A stretch of DNA of 64,000 bases from JAVEDQ01 sp963783105 (GCA_963783105.1 CAWAMI010000003.1:310001-374000), one strand, 5' to 3'. Positions 53,081 to 62,475 are shown, numbered from the stretch's first letter. Made by a program: numbers and translations. Notes: a model not told the origin generated them from the sequence alone.

Positions 53081-53971
53081 ATGCGTACTGCCGAGCGGCG
53101 GTTCCGGGGGATCCTCCTGCCGCCCGTCCTCATCCTCGCGCTCGTCGCGGCCGGCGGACTGTCCGCCTGCTCCGGCAGCGGAACGAAGCCGCCGCCGAAG
53201 CCGCCATGGGCCGGAACGGTTCTGGAGTGGAACGTCTCCGGTTTCAGCGGCAACCGTGGCTCGGCGGCGCCGGTCGACGCCCTGATCCGTCAGGTGCAGG
53301 CCATGAGCCCGCCGCCGGTCGCGATCGTCCTCGAAGAGCTCTGCTCGAGCCAGTACGACCTGCTCCGGAACCGGCTGTCCGCCGCCCCGCTGGCCTACCG
53401 GTCCGCGAACGCGTGGTCCATCCCGGCCTTCGGGCAACCGTCGTGCGCCTCCTTCGGCAACGCCGTCTTCTGGCAGGGCGACGCCGAACCCGACGGAGTG
53501 CAGGCCCTGACCTTCCCCGACGCCGTCCAGGCCGACGGGCCGAACACGCAGGAGAAGCGGAACCTGCTCTGCGTCGCCTTCCGCAGCCCGGAGACGCCGG
53601 CGGCGGCCTCGACGCCGCTTCGGGTGTGCGGGACGCATCTGTTCCGCCTGCCGGCGGTGAGCACCCAGCAGTTCGGGTTCGTCCGGGACCGGGTCGAGCA
53701 GTTCAACGCGACCGGTCCGCCGACCCTGCTCGTCGGGGATCTGAACCTGCTGCCGACCACGCCGGTGTTCGACGACTGGTACGGCGGTGGTTATGCCGAG
53801 GCCGACCTGAGTCCGCGCGCGCAGGCCCGGCCGACGACCCGGTTGAACGTCAAGCTCGACTACGCCTTCGTCCCCAGGGCGACGGCGCGCGTGACGCAGA
53901 CCGCGGACATCACCTTCGTCCCGGAGTCCGACCACGCGATGTACGTCGCCCACGTCGCCGTGAACGGATGA
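53081..53971 (+). CDS. Secreted endonuclease/exonuclease/phosphatase-family lipoprotein
   Basis: A 296-residue lipoprotein: signal (LPPVLILALVAAGG) with lipobox LSAC, then a Gly/Pro/Lys linker. EEP-fold motifs: LEWNVSG (Asn), VLEELC (Glu), GTHLFR (His), LVGDLNLLP (Asp/Asn) and a C-terminal ESDHAMYVAH (Asp-His). This fold cuts phosphodiesters (DNA, RNA, lipids). The protein would act at the outer face of the membrane. ATG 53081. Nearby on the same strand is a DUF1360 gene. Confidence 0.85.
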   Translation: MRTAERRFRGILLPPVLILALVAAGGLSACSGSGTKPPPKPPWAGTVLEWNVSGFSGNRGSAAPVDALIRQVQAMSPPPVAIVLEELCSSQYDLLRNRLSAAPLAYRSANAWSIPAFGQPSCASFGNAVFWQGDAEPDGVQALTFPDAVQADGPNTQEKRNLLCVAFRSPETPAAASTPLRVCGTHLFRLPAVSTQQFGFVRDRVEQFNATGPPTLLVGDLNLLPTTPVFDDWYGGGYAEADLSPRAQARPTTRLNVKLDYAFVPRATARVTQTADITFVPESDHAMYVAHVAVNG

Positions 53972-53999
53972 CTTGCAGCCCGCTGGGCAGGACGTCGCC

Positions 54000-54527
54000 G
54001 TGGCGACGAACATGCAGGAGATCCGGAGCAAGCTGCAGCGCGAGCGGGCGGCGTACTCCCAGGGCGAGGAACGGCCGCTGAGCGCGTACGCCGGCGGCAT
54101 GGCCGTCTACTCCGGGCTGGTGCTGACGCTCGCCGGCGTCGCCCGGGCACAGCGGCGCCCGCTGCCCACCCCGACACCCTTCGAGGTCCTTCTGCTGGCC
54201 ACCGCGACGCACAAGCTCGCTCGGCTGATTTCCAAGGAGAACATCACCAGCGCGCTGCGGGCTCCCTTCACCCGCTACGAGGGCACCGCCGGCCCCGCCG
54301 AGCTGCACGAAGAGGTGCGCGGGCACGGCGTGAGGCATGCCGTCGGCGAACTCATCACCTGCCCGTTCTGCCTGGCGCAGTGGACCGCCACCGGATTCAC
54401 CTTCGGGTTGGTCTTCGCTCCCCGCGCGACGCGCCTCGTCGCCACCACGATGACGGCCGTGGCGGGCAGCGACTTCCTGCAGCTCGCATACTCCTGGTCC
54501 CAGCAGAAGGCCACCGGCGAGCTCTGA
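54000..54527 (+). CDS. DUF1360 membrane protein
   Basis: A 175-residue protein with two hydrophobic segments and the DUF1360 features ATHKLARLISKENITSALRA and GELITCPFCLAQWTA (a CPFC pair). Known relatives are uncharacterised membrane-associated proteins. GTG 54000 is chosen; ATG 54012 is possible. It begins 28 bases after the EEP lipoprotein, probably co-transcribed. Confidence 0.85.
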   Translation: MATNMQEIRSKLQRERAAYSQGEERPLSAYAGGMAVYSGLVLTLAGVARAQRRPLPTPTPFEVLLLATATHKLARLISKENITSALRAPFTRYEGTAGPAELHEEVRGHGVRHAVGELITCPFCLAQWTATGFTFGLVFAPRATRLVATTMTAVAGSDFLQLAYSWSQQKATGEL

Positions 54528-54770
54528 CGCGGTGCGCCGGCACCCGTCCGGAGGGGCTCAGGACATCTAGGCCCTTCGTGTCAATCGTCCGGAGAACGAC
54601 CGATCCCCTCGATGTGAAGCGCATAGTGGCCGCATGAGTCGACCGGTTCCCCGCTCGCCCCGGCGCCGCATCGAGCGCCCGAGCCGTCCGCCGCGCTCCG
54701 CCCGCCGCGCTCCGCGACACCCGGCGCAGCCGGTGCCCGCGATCCGCTCGGCCAACAGGACCGGTTCGGC

Positions 54771-56306
54771 CTAGTAGAAGTCGTCCGGCCGCTGCAACAG
54801 GACCAGGTCGTCGATCACGACGTCCTTCCCGGCGTGATCGGCCGGGGTCCGGTTCGCGACGGTGACGCGGCCGGTCGGGCCGAGATCCACGGACGCGACC
54901 ACCTGCCGGAGCTCCGGGGTGGCGGAGTAGAGATCGACGGTCTGCACGGGCCGGCCGTCGACGTAGACCACCAGCACGCCGCCGCCCGGGCCCCTGGCCG
55001 CCACGACGCCGACGTTGCGCCCCTCGAAGGCGCCGTTGGCGCGGTAGGTGACCCCGGTGTCGGGCGTGGAGGACGTCCACGCGATGCCGTCGAGGTAGTC
55101 GGCGTTGTTCACCTTCGTCCAGCCGTAGCTCGCGGAGAACTGCGCCGCCGGTACGAGCTCCGGGCTGACGCCGGAGGAGGTCGCGACGTCCCGGCCGCCC
55201 TTCTGCAGCGCGTACGTCACGGGCCCCGAGGAGAATGGCTGCCGGTCCGTAACGGTCAGGGTCTGCAGGGTGCTCGACGCCGGGGACGTGCGGCTGAGCA
55301 GCACGACCTCGACCTGGCCGTCGCCGTCATAGGTACGCCGGACGAGATCGCAGCCGTTCGCGCAGCCGAACACCCGGGCGGTGACGTCCAGGACCGGTCC
55401 GCTGCCGGTGGCCGGCAGCTGCTGCTCGGTCTGCATCCGGGCCTCGACGGACTCCTTGGGCGCCGGGGCAGGCCCGGTCGTGGGGTTGCTGTTCCCGCGT
55501 GGGGTGCGCACCTGCGACCCCGTCGCCAGCGCCTGCACGGGCAGCGTGACGACGCCGTCGACGTGCACGTCGCGGCCGGCCCGGCCCGCGGGGGTGGCGT
55601 TCTGCACGGCGAGGACGCCCCTGGGGGGCAGGTCGACGGTCGCGACCACCTGGCGCGCCTGCCAGGCCGTCGCCCGCAGGTCCAGGGTCGACACGGCCTT
55701 GCCGTTGACGAGCAGGCGCATCACCCCGTTGTTCGGCCCCTTGGCCGCGATGACACCGACCCTGCGGCGGGCGACGCCGGCCGGCAGCGTCGCCGTCGCG
55801 CCTGGGGTCGAGGAGCGCGAGATCAACGTCTCGGTCACCCCGGTGTTGAGCTCCCGGCGCCAGCCTGCGTCGAAGCGGAAGGCGTTCTCGCCGGAGAACG
55901 TCGGCGTGGCCGAGACGGCCGCGGCCAGGGTGTAGTCGGTGTGCGCCGGCGAGCGGAAGACGCGCAGCTCGTACGAGGTGGCCCAGCCGAGCGACGGTTC
56001 GCTCGTGACGGCGTCGCGTACCCGGAACGTCCGCGCCGCCCCGGCGCCGAAGGTCCGGAGGTCGAGCTGTCGCTCCTGCACGTTGGCCCGCAGGGTCCGG
56101 ACCCGGACCAGGGCGCAGCCGCTCGGGCAGGACGACGTGGTGTAGGCGACGTCGACGGTCGCCGAGGACGGGTCGAGGGCGACCTGCTGAGGCGCGACGA
56201 GCGTGACATCGATGCCCGACGCCGGGGCGGCCGGGGCACACGAGGCGGTCAGGCCGACGCCTCCGATCGCCGCGACCAACACCGGCACCAGCAGTCGTCC
56301 GCGCAT
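54771..56306 (-). CDS. Secreted lipoprotein with a duplicated beta-rich module
   Basis: A 511-residue lipoprotein (signal LLVPVLVAAIGGVGL, lipobox TASC). It contains two copies of a module: RRVGVIAAKGPNNGVMRLLV to DVHVDGVVTL, and RNVGVVAARGPGGGVLVVYV to DVVIDDLVLL. Each has the pattern KG-x-GVM, a VDL strand, an ARQVVA/LRQVVA strand and an H/R-AGKDV turn. Each module is preceded by an Ig-like stretch with a Cys pair (CPSGC, CANGC). The fold looks galactose-binding- or jelly-roll-like. No catalytic residues seen. Function unknown; perhaps wall or carbohydrate binding. Confidence 0.75.
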   Translation of the reverse strand: MRGRLLVPVLVAAIGGVGLTASCAPAAPASGIDVTLVAPQQVALDPSSATVDVAYTTSSCPSGCALVRVRTLRANVQERQLDLRTFGAGAARTFRVRDAVTSEPSLGWATSYELRVFRSPAHTDYTLAAAVSATPTFSGENAFRFDAGWRRELNTGVTETLISRSSTPGATATLPAGVARRRVGVIAAKGPNNGVMRLLVNGKAVSTLDLRATAWQARQVVATVDLPPRGVLAVQNATPAGRAGRDVHVDGVVTLPVQALATGSQVRTPRGNSNPTTGPAPAPKESVEARMQTEQQLPATGSGPVLDVTARVFGCANGCDLVRRTYDGDGQVEVVLLSRTSPASSTLQTLTVTDRQPFSSGPVTYALQKGGRDVATSSGVSPELVPAAQFSASYGWTKVNNADYLDGIAWTSSTPDTGVTYRANGAFEGRNVGVVAARGPGGGVLVVYVDGRPVQTVDLYSATPELRQVVASVDLGPTGRVTVANRTPADHAGKDVVIDDLVLLQRPDDFY

Positions 56307-56538
56307 GTTTCCGCCTCGGTCTCAGGTGTCCCGGCCGCCTGGGGGTCGGCGGCGGAGCAACACTGACACGCTTAACTGGCTGAATGCGTTCGACGACTCA
56401 GGGTCAGCCGACTTTTCACCTGACCGGGTGAACAGTCCGCCGGATCGCCCGGCCTACGGCACGGGATCGGCGCCGCGCTGGCGGGTGGTGTCGAGGCAGT
56501 CGGTCGCCTCACGTGACGGATTCACGCACGATGGCGGG

Positions 56539-57450
56539 ATGGTCGACGCGGAGCGGGCCGGCGCCCCGGATGCCGGGCGCGCCGACCCCGGCTCCGTCGG
56601 GCTCGGGCCCGCCGGCGCCGGGCCGTCCGGGGACGGGCTGTCCGGGGACGGGCCGTCCGGCGCAGGGCCGTCCGGCGCAGCGTCCCGGCTGCCCGGCGGT
56701 CTCGACGGCCGGACCCTGCGCGGCGAGATCCTCGTCGTCTTCGCCGTCTCGCTCGGCGCCAGCGGCGTCACGGCGCTGCTGTCGTTCCTGCGCGCGGTCA
56801 CCGCCCCCGAGAAGCTCTCCGACCAGCGGGCCTCGCTCGTCACCCCGTTCGCGCCGGGCCGGCCCTGGCTCGAACTCCTGTTCCAACTGATGTCGGTCCT
56901 GCTGACCCTCGCCCCCGTCGCTCTCGTCGTCCACCTGCTGCACCGCAGCGGGGAACGCCTGTCGGACCTCGGCGTCGACCGCAGCCAACCCCGTCGCGAC
57001 GCGCTCCGCGGCGCGGCGATCGCCGCCGTCATCGGCTGCGCCGGTCTCGCGCTCTACCTGGCCGCCTACGCGCTGGGGCTCAACCGCGCCGTGGTCCCGA
57101 CGGAGCTGCCGTCGGTCTGGTGGCGGATCCCGATCGAGTTGCTCATCGCGGGGCAGAACGGGGTTCTCGAGGAGATCCTCGTCGCGGGCTACCTGCTGCG
57201 GCGGCTCGACCAGCTGGGCTGGCGGCCCCACCGGGCGCTGGCCGTGAGCGCGCTGCTGCGCGGCTCGTACCACCTCTACCAGGGCCTCGGCGGCTTCGTC
57301 GGCAACGTGATCATGGGATTGATCTTCGGCAAGCTGTTCCAACGATGGGGCCGCGTGCTGCCGATGGTCGTCGCCCACACGTTGATCGACGCCGTCGCGC
57401 TCGTCGGCTACACGCTGCTCGCCGGGCACGCGTCCTGGCTGCCGGGCTAG
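56539..57450 (+). CDS. CPBP-family intramembrane metalloprotease
   Basis: A 303-residue membrane protein with seven or so helices. CPBP (CAAX/Abi) motifs in order: the Glu pair in GVLEEILVAGYLLRRL, Arg and His in LRGSYHLYQGLGG, and VVAHTLIDAVALV (His, Asp). The N-terminal 60 residues are a Gly/Pro/Ser/Ala-rich tail with a repeating GPSGAGPSGDG theme of DNA repeats. ATG 56539. It faces the TerD gene tail-to-tail. Likely a site-2-like protease or bacteriocin-immunity-like protein. Confidence 0.83.
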   Translation: MVDAERAGAPDAGRADPGSVGLGPAGAGPSGDGLSGDGPSGAGPSGAASRLPGGLDGRTLRGEILVVFAVSLGASGVTALLSFLRAVTAPEKLSDQRASLVTPFAPGRPWLELLFQLMSVLLTLAPVALVVHLLHRSGERLSDLGVDRSQPRRDALRGAAIAAVIGCAGLALYLAAYALGLNRAVVPTELPSVWWRIPIELLIAGQNGVLEEILVAGYLLRRLDQLGWRPHRALAVSALLRGSYHLYQGLGGFVGNVIMGLIFGKLFQRWGRVLPMVVAHTLIDAVALVGYTLLAGHASWLPG

Positions 57451-57537
57451 CAGCACCGACCCTCGCGATCGACTGCCCCACGCGACGCGCCCCGGGCCCG
57501 CCGGGCGCAGATCATCGACTCGCCTCCGCCGTCCAGC

Positions 57538-59346
57538 TCAGCGTCGGGCCCGCGCCCTCGGCCTCGGCCGCAGCGTCAGACCATCCGGATTCCAGTCGAG
57601 GTCGAAGCCGTACCACTGCGCTGCCTCCTCCGAGGGCCCGGTCACGAACTCGTTCTCCCGACGCAGCACGAGATCGCCCTGGACCACGTGGAAGGACGCG
57701 AGAACGCAGAGCCGGGCACCGCCCATCGGTTCCCCCGGCCGGATCGTCAGCTGCTCGCCGGACGGCGCCGTAACGGTCAGCACCGGCCGCAGCGTGTCCC
57801 ACTCCGGCGACCCGTGCTGTCCGTAGGCGAAGACGAAGAAGCGCTTGAAGGTCGGCAGCGTGGCGAGGTCGACGAAGATCGTCTGCCCCTCGCGCTCGTC
57901 GCGGCGGCCGAGCCGGAGAACCTGCCGAGGGCCGGCCTCGCCCGGCGCGCTGATGGCACCGCCGTGGGTTTGCATCAGCCCTTCGGAGCGGTCGTTGGCC
58001 TGCCAGAACGCCGCGAGATGCAGGTCGCTCGGCTTCGGCAGGCCGGTGGCGGTCTGCAGGGGCTCCCAGGTGAGGGTGATGGTCATGCCGCCGGTGCCGC
58101 GGTCGGCCTCGGGCCAGGTCGTGGCCGGATGCTCGTCGTCCAGGACCCCGACGTGCTCCAGCCGCTGCCGGTGCCGCGACGAGTGTTCGCCGTACTCGAT
58201 CTGCGCTCCGGTGGGCGTCGCCGGGGCCGAGCCCGGGGGCTCCGCGGCCGGGGCTGAGAGCGACCTGCGGCCCCCGCGCGACCGACTCGGCGGTGCGGGC
58301 GTGGAAGGTGCCGCCGGTGTGGAAGGTGTCGCCGGCGTGGAGGGCGCGGGCGAGTCGTCGCCCGAGAGGTCGAGCAGCGACCGGCCGGCCGCGGGCTGCG
58401 CCGGTCGCGGAGGCTGTGCCGCGGGCGCCGGGGACTGCGCTGCGGGCTGCCGCGGCTGGGCCGGCTTGGCCGGCTTGGCCGGCTTGGCCGGCTTGGCCGG
58501 CTTGGCCGGCTGCGCAGGAGGCGCCGGCGGAACGGCACGCCGCGGTTGGGCGGGCCTGGCTTGCGCGGGACGTGGTTGCGCGGGCCTGGACGGCTGTGAC
58601 TGCGGCTGCGGCTGTGACTGCGGCTGTGACTGCGGCTGGGGCTGTGGCTTCGGCGGGCTCGCGGGCGGCGTGGTCGGCGGACTCGCGGGCGGGGCCGCCC
58701 GCGGCGGCTCGAGATGCTCGGCGAGGTTGCGCCGGGTGCGCGCCGGCGAGATCCGGCGCACGTAGTCGGTCACCTCGACGGGCCGGGCGGACCGCGGCTC
58801 CCCCGTACCACCGGCGATGCCGCGCAGGCCGGCGGCGTAGCCCTGCCCCACCGCCCGGAACTTCCAGCCCTTCGGATTCCGGTACAGCTCGCCGAAGACC
58901 ATCGCGATCTCCGAGCCGGTCTCGACGTCGAGGGTGTAGCGCGCGATCTCGACGCCGTTGGCGTGGTTCAGCACCCGGATGTAGGCCCCGCGCACCGACC
59001 GGAACGTCTGCCGCCGCGCGTTCGCGTCGAAGATCGTCGCGCCGAACTGCAGCCGGGTCACCGACGCCGGCACCGCGGCGAGCGTGACCACGAGCCGTTC
59101 GGCGTCGCCGACGGTCGACCCCGAGGCGCGCGGCGCGGTGGCGGACTCGTCCGGGTTGGGCACCTGGTGCGCGAGCAGCAGCCGGCCGGCGCCCCCGGTC
59201 TTCTCGACCAGCGACAGCAGGCCGTCGATCTCGACCGCGGCCGCGCCCGGACCGCTCTCCCAGCCGATGCCGATGCGCACCTGCTCGATGCCGGGCGCCT
59301 CCGCCTGCAGGACGAGATTGCCGCCCTTGGCCAGCGTGACCGTCAT
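57538..59346 (-). CDS. TerD-domain fusion with Pro-rich linker
   Basis: A 602-residue protein. Residues about 1-190 form a TerD domain (GGNLVLQAEAPGIEQVRIGI, calcium site AAVEIDGLLSLV, VFGELYRNPKGWKFRAVGQG). A Pro/Gln/Ala/Lys-rich linker of about 180 residues follows, with tandem PAK repeats. The C-terminal 210 residues (DLHLAAFWQANDRSEG, SGEQLTIRPGEPMGGARLCV, WYGFDLDWNPDGLTLRP) form a TerF/TerD-like second domain. TerD proteins bind calcium and serve stress, phage and tellurite responses. Last gene of the TelA operon. Confidence 0.85.
   Translation of the reverse strand: MTVTLAKGGNLVLQAEAPGIEQVRIGIGWESGPGAAAVEIDGLLSLVEKTGGAGRLLLAHQVPNPDESATAPRASGSTVGDAERLVVTLAAVPASVTRLQFGATIFDANARRQTFRSVRGAYIRVLNHANGVEIARYTLDVETGSEIAMVFGELYRNPKGWKFRAVGQGYAAGLRGIAGGTGEPRSARPVEVTDYVRRISPARTRRNLAEHLEPPRAAPPASPPTTPPASPPKPQPQPQSQPQSQPQPQSQPSRPAQPRPAQARPAQPRRAVPPAPPAQPAKPAKPAKPAKPAKPAQPRQPAAQSPAPAAQPPRPAQPAAGRSLLDLSGDDSPAPSTPATPSTPAAPSTPAPPSRSRGGRRSLSAPAAEPPGSAPATPTGAQIEYGEHSSRHRQRLEHVGVLDDEHPATTWPEADRGTGGMTITLTWEPLQTATGLPKPSDLHLAAFWQANDRSEGLMQTHGGAISAPGEAGPRQVLRLGRRDEREGQTIFVDLATLPTFKRFFVFAYGQHGSPEWDTLRPVLTVTAPSGEQLTIRPGEPMGGARLCVLASFHVVQGDLVLRRENEFVTGPSEEAAQWYGFDLDWNPDGLTLRPRPRARARR
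58459..58503. repeat. Five exact 9-nt repeats coding PAK in the TerD linker
   Basis: The unit ggccggctt occurs five times head to tail with a variant sixth (ggccggctg). On the minus strand it codes Pro-Ala-Lys. Because the unit is a multiple of three, copy-number change keeps frame and would vary linker length. Confidence 0.9.
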
Positions 59347-59382
59347 GGCAGCGTCACCGTCGAGTCCGTCCGTCCCGGCACG

Positions 59383-59895
59383 TCAGTCCAGATCCGAGCG
59401 ACGGAACTTGGCGTCGAGGAACCGCGCCTGGATCGCGAGTTGTGCGGCGTCGCCCGTGTAGACGAGGTCCTGGAGCTCGTTCGCGCCCTCGTCGAGCAGT
59501 TGCAGCTGACGCACCAGGTCGTCGGCGGGCGTCGTCCCCGTGACGCCCGGCCGCTCCGCGTACTGCGGGGGCAGCGACATGAAGTCCCGGAGCGCCGTCG
59601 GCAGGTACTCGCGCACGATCGACGTCAGGTGCCGCATCTCCTCGTCGCTGGCCCCGCGGGACTCGACGTACTCCAGCAGCGGCCGGAGCACGTCGTCGAT
59701 GTCCCGCACCGTCGGTACCGCCCCGGGCGGAAGCCGTCCTCCGTCGGCGTTCGCCTGGCGCACGATGCCGACCAGCTCGCTGCGGAGCTGCCGCGCCTGC
59801 GCCGCGACGTCCGGGCCGGTCTCCTCGGCCTCCGGGTAGGGCGGTGGCGGGCCGGGCGGCGCTTCGGCGGCGCCGGAACGCCGTCGGAAGAACAC
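59383..59895 (-). CDS. Hypothetical protein of the TelA-TerD operon
   Basis: A 170-residue soluble, mostly helical protein. The start is basic (MFFRRRSG) with a Pro-rich stretch; helical parts are VAAQARQLRSELVGIVRQAN, IDDVLRPLLEYVESRG and LVRQLQLLDEGANELQDLVY. It lies between TelA and TerD genes with 90- and 36-base gaps, so it probably works with them. I recognise no domain. It resembles small partners often found next to TelA. Confidence 0.7.
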   Translation of the reverse strand: MFFRRRSGAAEAPPGPPPPYPEAEETGPDVAAQARQLRSELVGIVRQANADGGRLPPGAVPTVRDIDDVLRPLLEYVESRGASDEEMRHLTSIVREYLPTALRDFMSLPPQYAERPGVTGTTPADDLVRQLQLLDEGANELQDLVYTGDAAQLAIQARFLDAKFRRSDLD

Positions 59896-59984
59896 GCTGA
59901 CCTCCTCCTCGCCCTACGGGCTCCCGTTCGCGACCACTGCTCCGGCGGCGGGTCGACCGACCGAGCCGCGCTCAGACGTCCGGC

Positions 59985-61220
59985 TCAGCGCTCGTTCGCG
60001 CGGCTGCGCTCCAGGTACGACTTGGAGCGGTTCACCTGCTGCTCGAGCGCCGTGACCGTCGTCGCCATGCTCTCGACGGCCTTCGCCTTGTAGCTGTCGA
60101 TCGCGTCCATCGTCTCGAACACGTTGTCGAAGGCCTTCTGCAGGGTCTCGACGCTGACGGTGCTCGACGAGGCCTGCTCCTGGATCTGCCCCGACTGCTG
60201 CTTGAGCATCTCGCTGGTCGACAGGATCATGTTGTTCGTCGTCGCGTTCAGGGCGTTGATCTGGTCGAGCACCAGCTTCTGGTTCGCCAGCGCCTGGGCG
60301 ACGATGACCGCGGTCCGCAGGGCCGCCACCGTCGTGTTCTGCGCCCGGTCGACGCCCTTGATCAGCTCGATGTTGTTCTTACGCACCAGGTCCAGCGCCA
60401 GGTAGCCCTGCACACTGACGGCGAGCTGGGTGAGCAGGTCCTGCTCGCGCTGCCGGATGGGGAACAGCGCGTCCGAGGTCATGATGTCGGCCTGCTGCGG
60501 GTTGCTGATCTTGAGCTGGTCGATCCTCTGCGCGACCGCCGCGTCGAGGGCCTTGGCCAGCGTCGCGTACTCGGTGAGCTTGCCCATCGCCGCCCACAGG
60601 TTCGCCTTCTCCTGCTCGATGGCGGCGTTGTCCTTGCGGAGCTCGTCCTGGCCCGAGTCGAGCGCCTTGATGATCGCGTCGAGCTGCTTCTGCGCGGACT
60701 GGTACTTCTGGAAGTACCGGGCGATCTTGTTGCCCATCGGGATCATCCCGAGGAGCTTGCGCGTGCCCTTGAGGTCGGCCTTCGCGGGGTCGAGTTCGGT
60801 CACGGTCTGTCGGAGCTCGAGCAGTGTGCCCGCGACCCGCGCCTGGGCATCGGCGCCCGCGCCCCGGCCGCCGCGGGTGCTCTGCAGGGCCTGGGCCGGC
60901 CGATCCAGCATCCGGTTGGACACGCGCGCACTGGCGACGATCTCCCGCTCGCCCATCCGCGTGATGTCGGCGACCTTGTCCTGGAAGGCCGGGCTGTGCG
61001 GGTCCTGCGACGACAGGTCCTGCACGAACGCCGCCGCCTTGCTCCGGAGCTCGACGCGGGTGGCCTCGTCGATCGGCACCATGCTGTCGACCTGCTCGTC
61101 GGGCAGGACCGGCACCGCCGCGGGCGGCGACAGCTCGAGGGCGCTCCCGGGCGTGCCGGTCGTCGTCGGGGCGCCGGCGGGCGGCGCGAGCGGCTTGCTC
61201 AGGTCCAAGGAATCCGACAT
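59985..61220 (-). CDS. TelA-family toxic anion resistance protein
   Basis: A 411-residue TelA/KlaA-type protein, almost wholly alpha-helical with long coiled coils. Family stretches: IPMGNKIARYFQKYQSAQKQ, EQEKANLWAAMGKLTEYATL, TSDALFPIRQREQDLLTQLA and LVLDQINALNATTNNMI. Linked to tellurite resistance and Ter-type stress systems. ATG 61220 has AGGAGG five bases upstream; the longer frame to 61358 is not needed. First gene of the operon. Confidence 0.92.
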   Translation of the reverse strand: MSDSLDLSKPLAPPAGAPTTTGTPGSALELSPPAAVPVLPDEQVDSMVPIDEATRVELRSKAAAFVQDLSSQDPHSPAFQDKVADITRMGEREIVASARVSNRMLDRPAQALQSTRGGRGAGADAQARVAGTLLELRQTVTELDPAKADLKGTRKLLGMIPMGNKIARYFQKYQSAQKQLDAIIKALDSGQDELRKDNAAIEQEKANLWAAMGKLTEYATLAKALDAAVAQRIDQLKISNPQQADIMTSDALFPIRQREQDLLTQLAVSVQGYLALDLVRKNNIELIKGVDRAQNTTVAALRTAVIVAQALANQKLVLDQINALNATTNNMILSTSEMLKQQSGQIQEQASSSTVSVETLQKAFDNVFETMDAIDSYKAKAVESMATTVTALEQQVNRSKSYLERSRANER

Positions 61221-61416
61221 CAAAGCCTCCTGCACGGCCGCGTCATCCGGGTACAGCAGCATCCGGGAAACTGTTCGCTTCGACCCTAGCCGCGGAGCTG
61301 ATCTTCTGGGGCCATACCGCGATGACAGTTGTCCTACGCGAAATGACTGCCGCGGCACCCCTTCGGCGCCCGGAACGCCGTACCGCGGGCGCCTCGGAGC
61401 ACCCGCCCGGCGACGG

Positions 61417-62475
61417 TCAGCCGATCGCCCCCGTCAGACCCGCATCTCTCGGCGTCTGCGGATCGACGCCCACGCCGGAGGCCGCCAGCGCGGCGCCCCG
61501 GGACCCGGCCATGTCCCGATCGGGCACCAGCGCGAACGTCGCGACGCCGGACTGCTCGTCGCGCAGTCGGGTCGCCGCGTGCACCTGCCCCAGGAACCAG
61601 TCGCGGAACTCCGGCGCCGCCTCGACCACCCCGCCGCCGAGGAAGTACCCGTCCGGGTCGACCAGGTTGGCGGTGATGGTGAACAGCGCTCCGATCGCTT
61701 TGGCCTGCTGCGCGAAGATCGCGAGCGCCATCTCGTCGCCCCGCTCGGCGTAGCCACGCACCTGCTTGGCGGCCTCGGCGCGATCGAGCCCGCCGAGCGG
61801 GTGCTCGGGGTAGCGACCCAGCCAGTACGGCAGCAGGTTGTTCCGGATCCCGGTCAGTGAGGCGACGCTCTCGGCATCGCCGGTGAACCCGCAGGCACAG
61901 GACGGCACGGGCTGGTCCGCTTCGAGCAGCCCGTGCATCGGGACGTGGACGTGCCCGACCTCGCCCGCCATCCCCGCCGCCCCGCTGATCAGCCGCCCGT
62001 CCTGCACGAGCCCGCCACCGAGGCCGGTCCCGACGATGGCCGAGATCGAGGACCGATCCTGCGCCTGGTCGCCGAAGCGCTTCGCGTGGGCGTACAGCGC
62101 CGCGGCGTTGCCGTCGTTGGCGTAGGTGACGGGCAGGCCGACCCGGTCCTCGAGGGCGCTGCGGATGTCGAAGCCGCGCCAACCGTCGTGACCGAAGTTG
62201 GTCGAGCCGCGGCTGGAGAAGACCCCGCGTGCGCTGGCCGGCCCCGGAGTGTCGAGGCCGACCGCCCGCACCGACCCGCGCGGGATGTCCAGCCGGTTCA
62301 GCACGTCGTCGAGGGCCTCCTCGAGCGCCCGCAGGCCGGCGTCCGGCCCCTCGCGGACGCGGCTCGGCGTCTCCACCAGCTCGTCCAGCAGAAACGTGCC
62401 CGACTCGTCGAGGACGGTGGCGTTGATCACCGAGCCACCCTGGTCGAGCCCCACCACGAACGATGGTCCGGTCAT
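61417..62475 (-). CDS. ROK-family sugar kinase or regulator
   Basis: A 352-residue ROK protein with the ATP-binding motif VVGLDQGGSVINATVLDESG, the GTGLGGGLVQDG motif and a catalytic Asp in VTYANDGNAAALY. The zinc-binding motif of ROK proteins (CxCGxxGCxE) is here CACGFTGDAES: the third Cys is Asp. No N-terminal helix-turn-helix, so it is a kinase type (for example glucokinase or N-acetylglucosamine kinase), not a repressor. ATG 62475. The frame upstream is antisense of the PPK2 region. Confidence 0.85.
   Translation of the reverse strand: MTGPSFVVGLDQGGSVINATVLDESGTFLLDELVETPSRVREGPDAGLRALEEALDDVLNRLDIPRGSVRAVGLDTPGPASARGVFSSRGSTNFGHDGWRGFDIRSALEDRVGLPVTYANDGNAAALYAHAKRFGDQAQDRSSISAIVGTGLGGGLVQDGRLISGAAGMAGEVGHVHVPMHGLLEADQPVPSCACGFTGDAESVASLTGIRNNLLPYWLGRYPEHPLGGLDRAEAAKQVRGYAERGDEMALAIFAQQAKAIGALFTITANLVDPDGYFLGGGVVEAAPEFRDWFLGQVHAATRLRDEQSGVATFALVPDRDMAGSRGAALAASGVGVDPQTPRDAGLTGAIG

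Noticed and set aside
54634..54774. A 46-codon Arg/Pro-rich open frame in the gap after DUF1360
   Set aside because: No ribosome site and simple composition; nothing supports translation.
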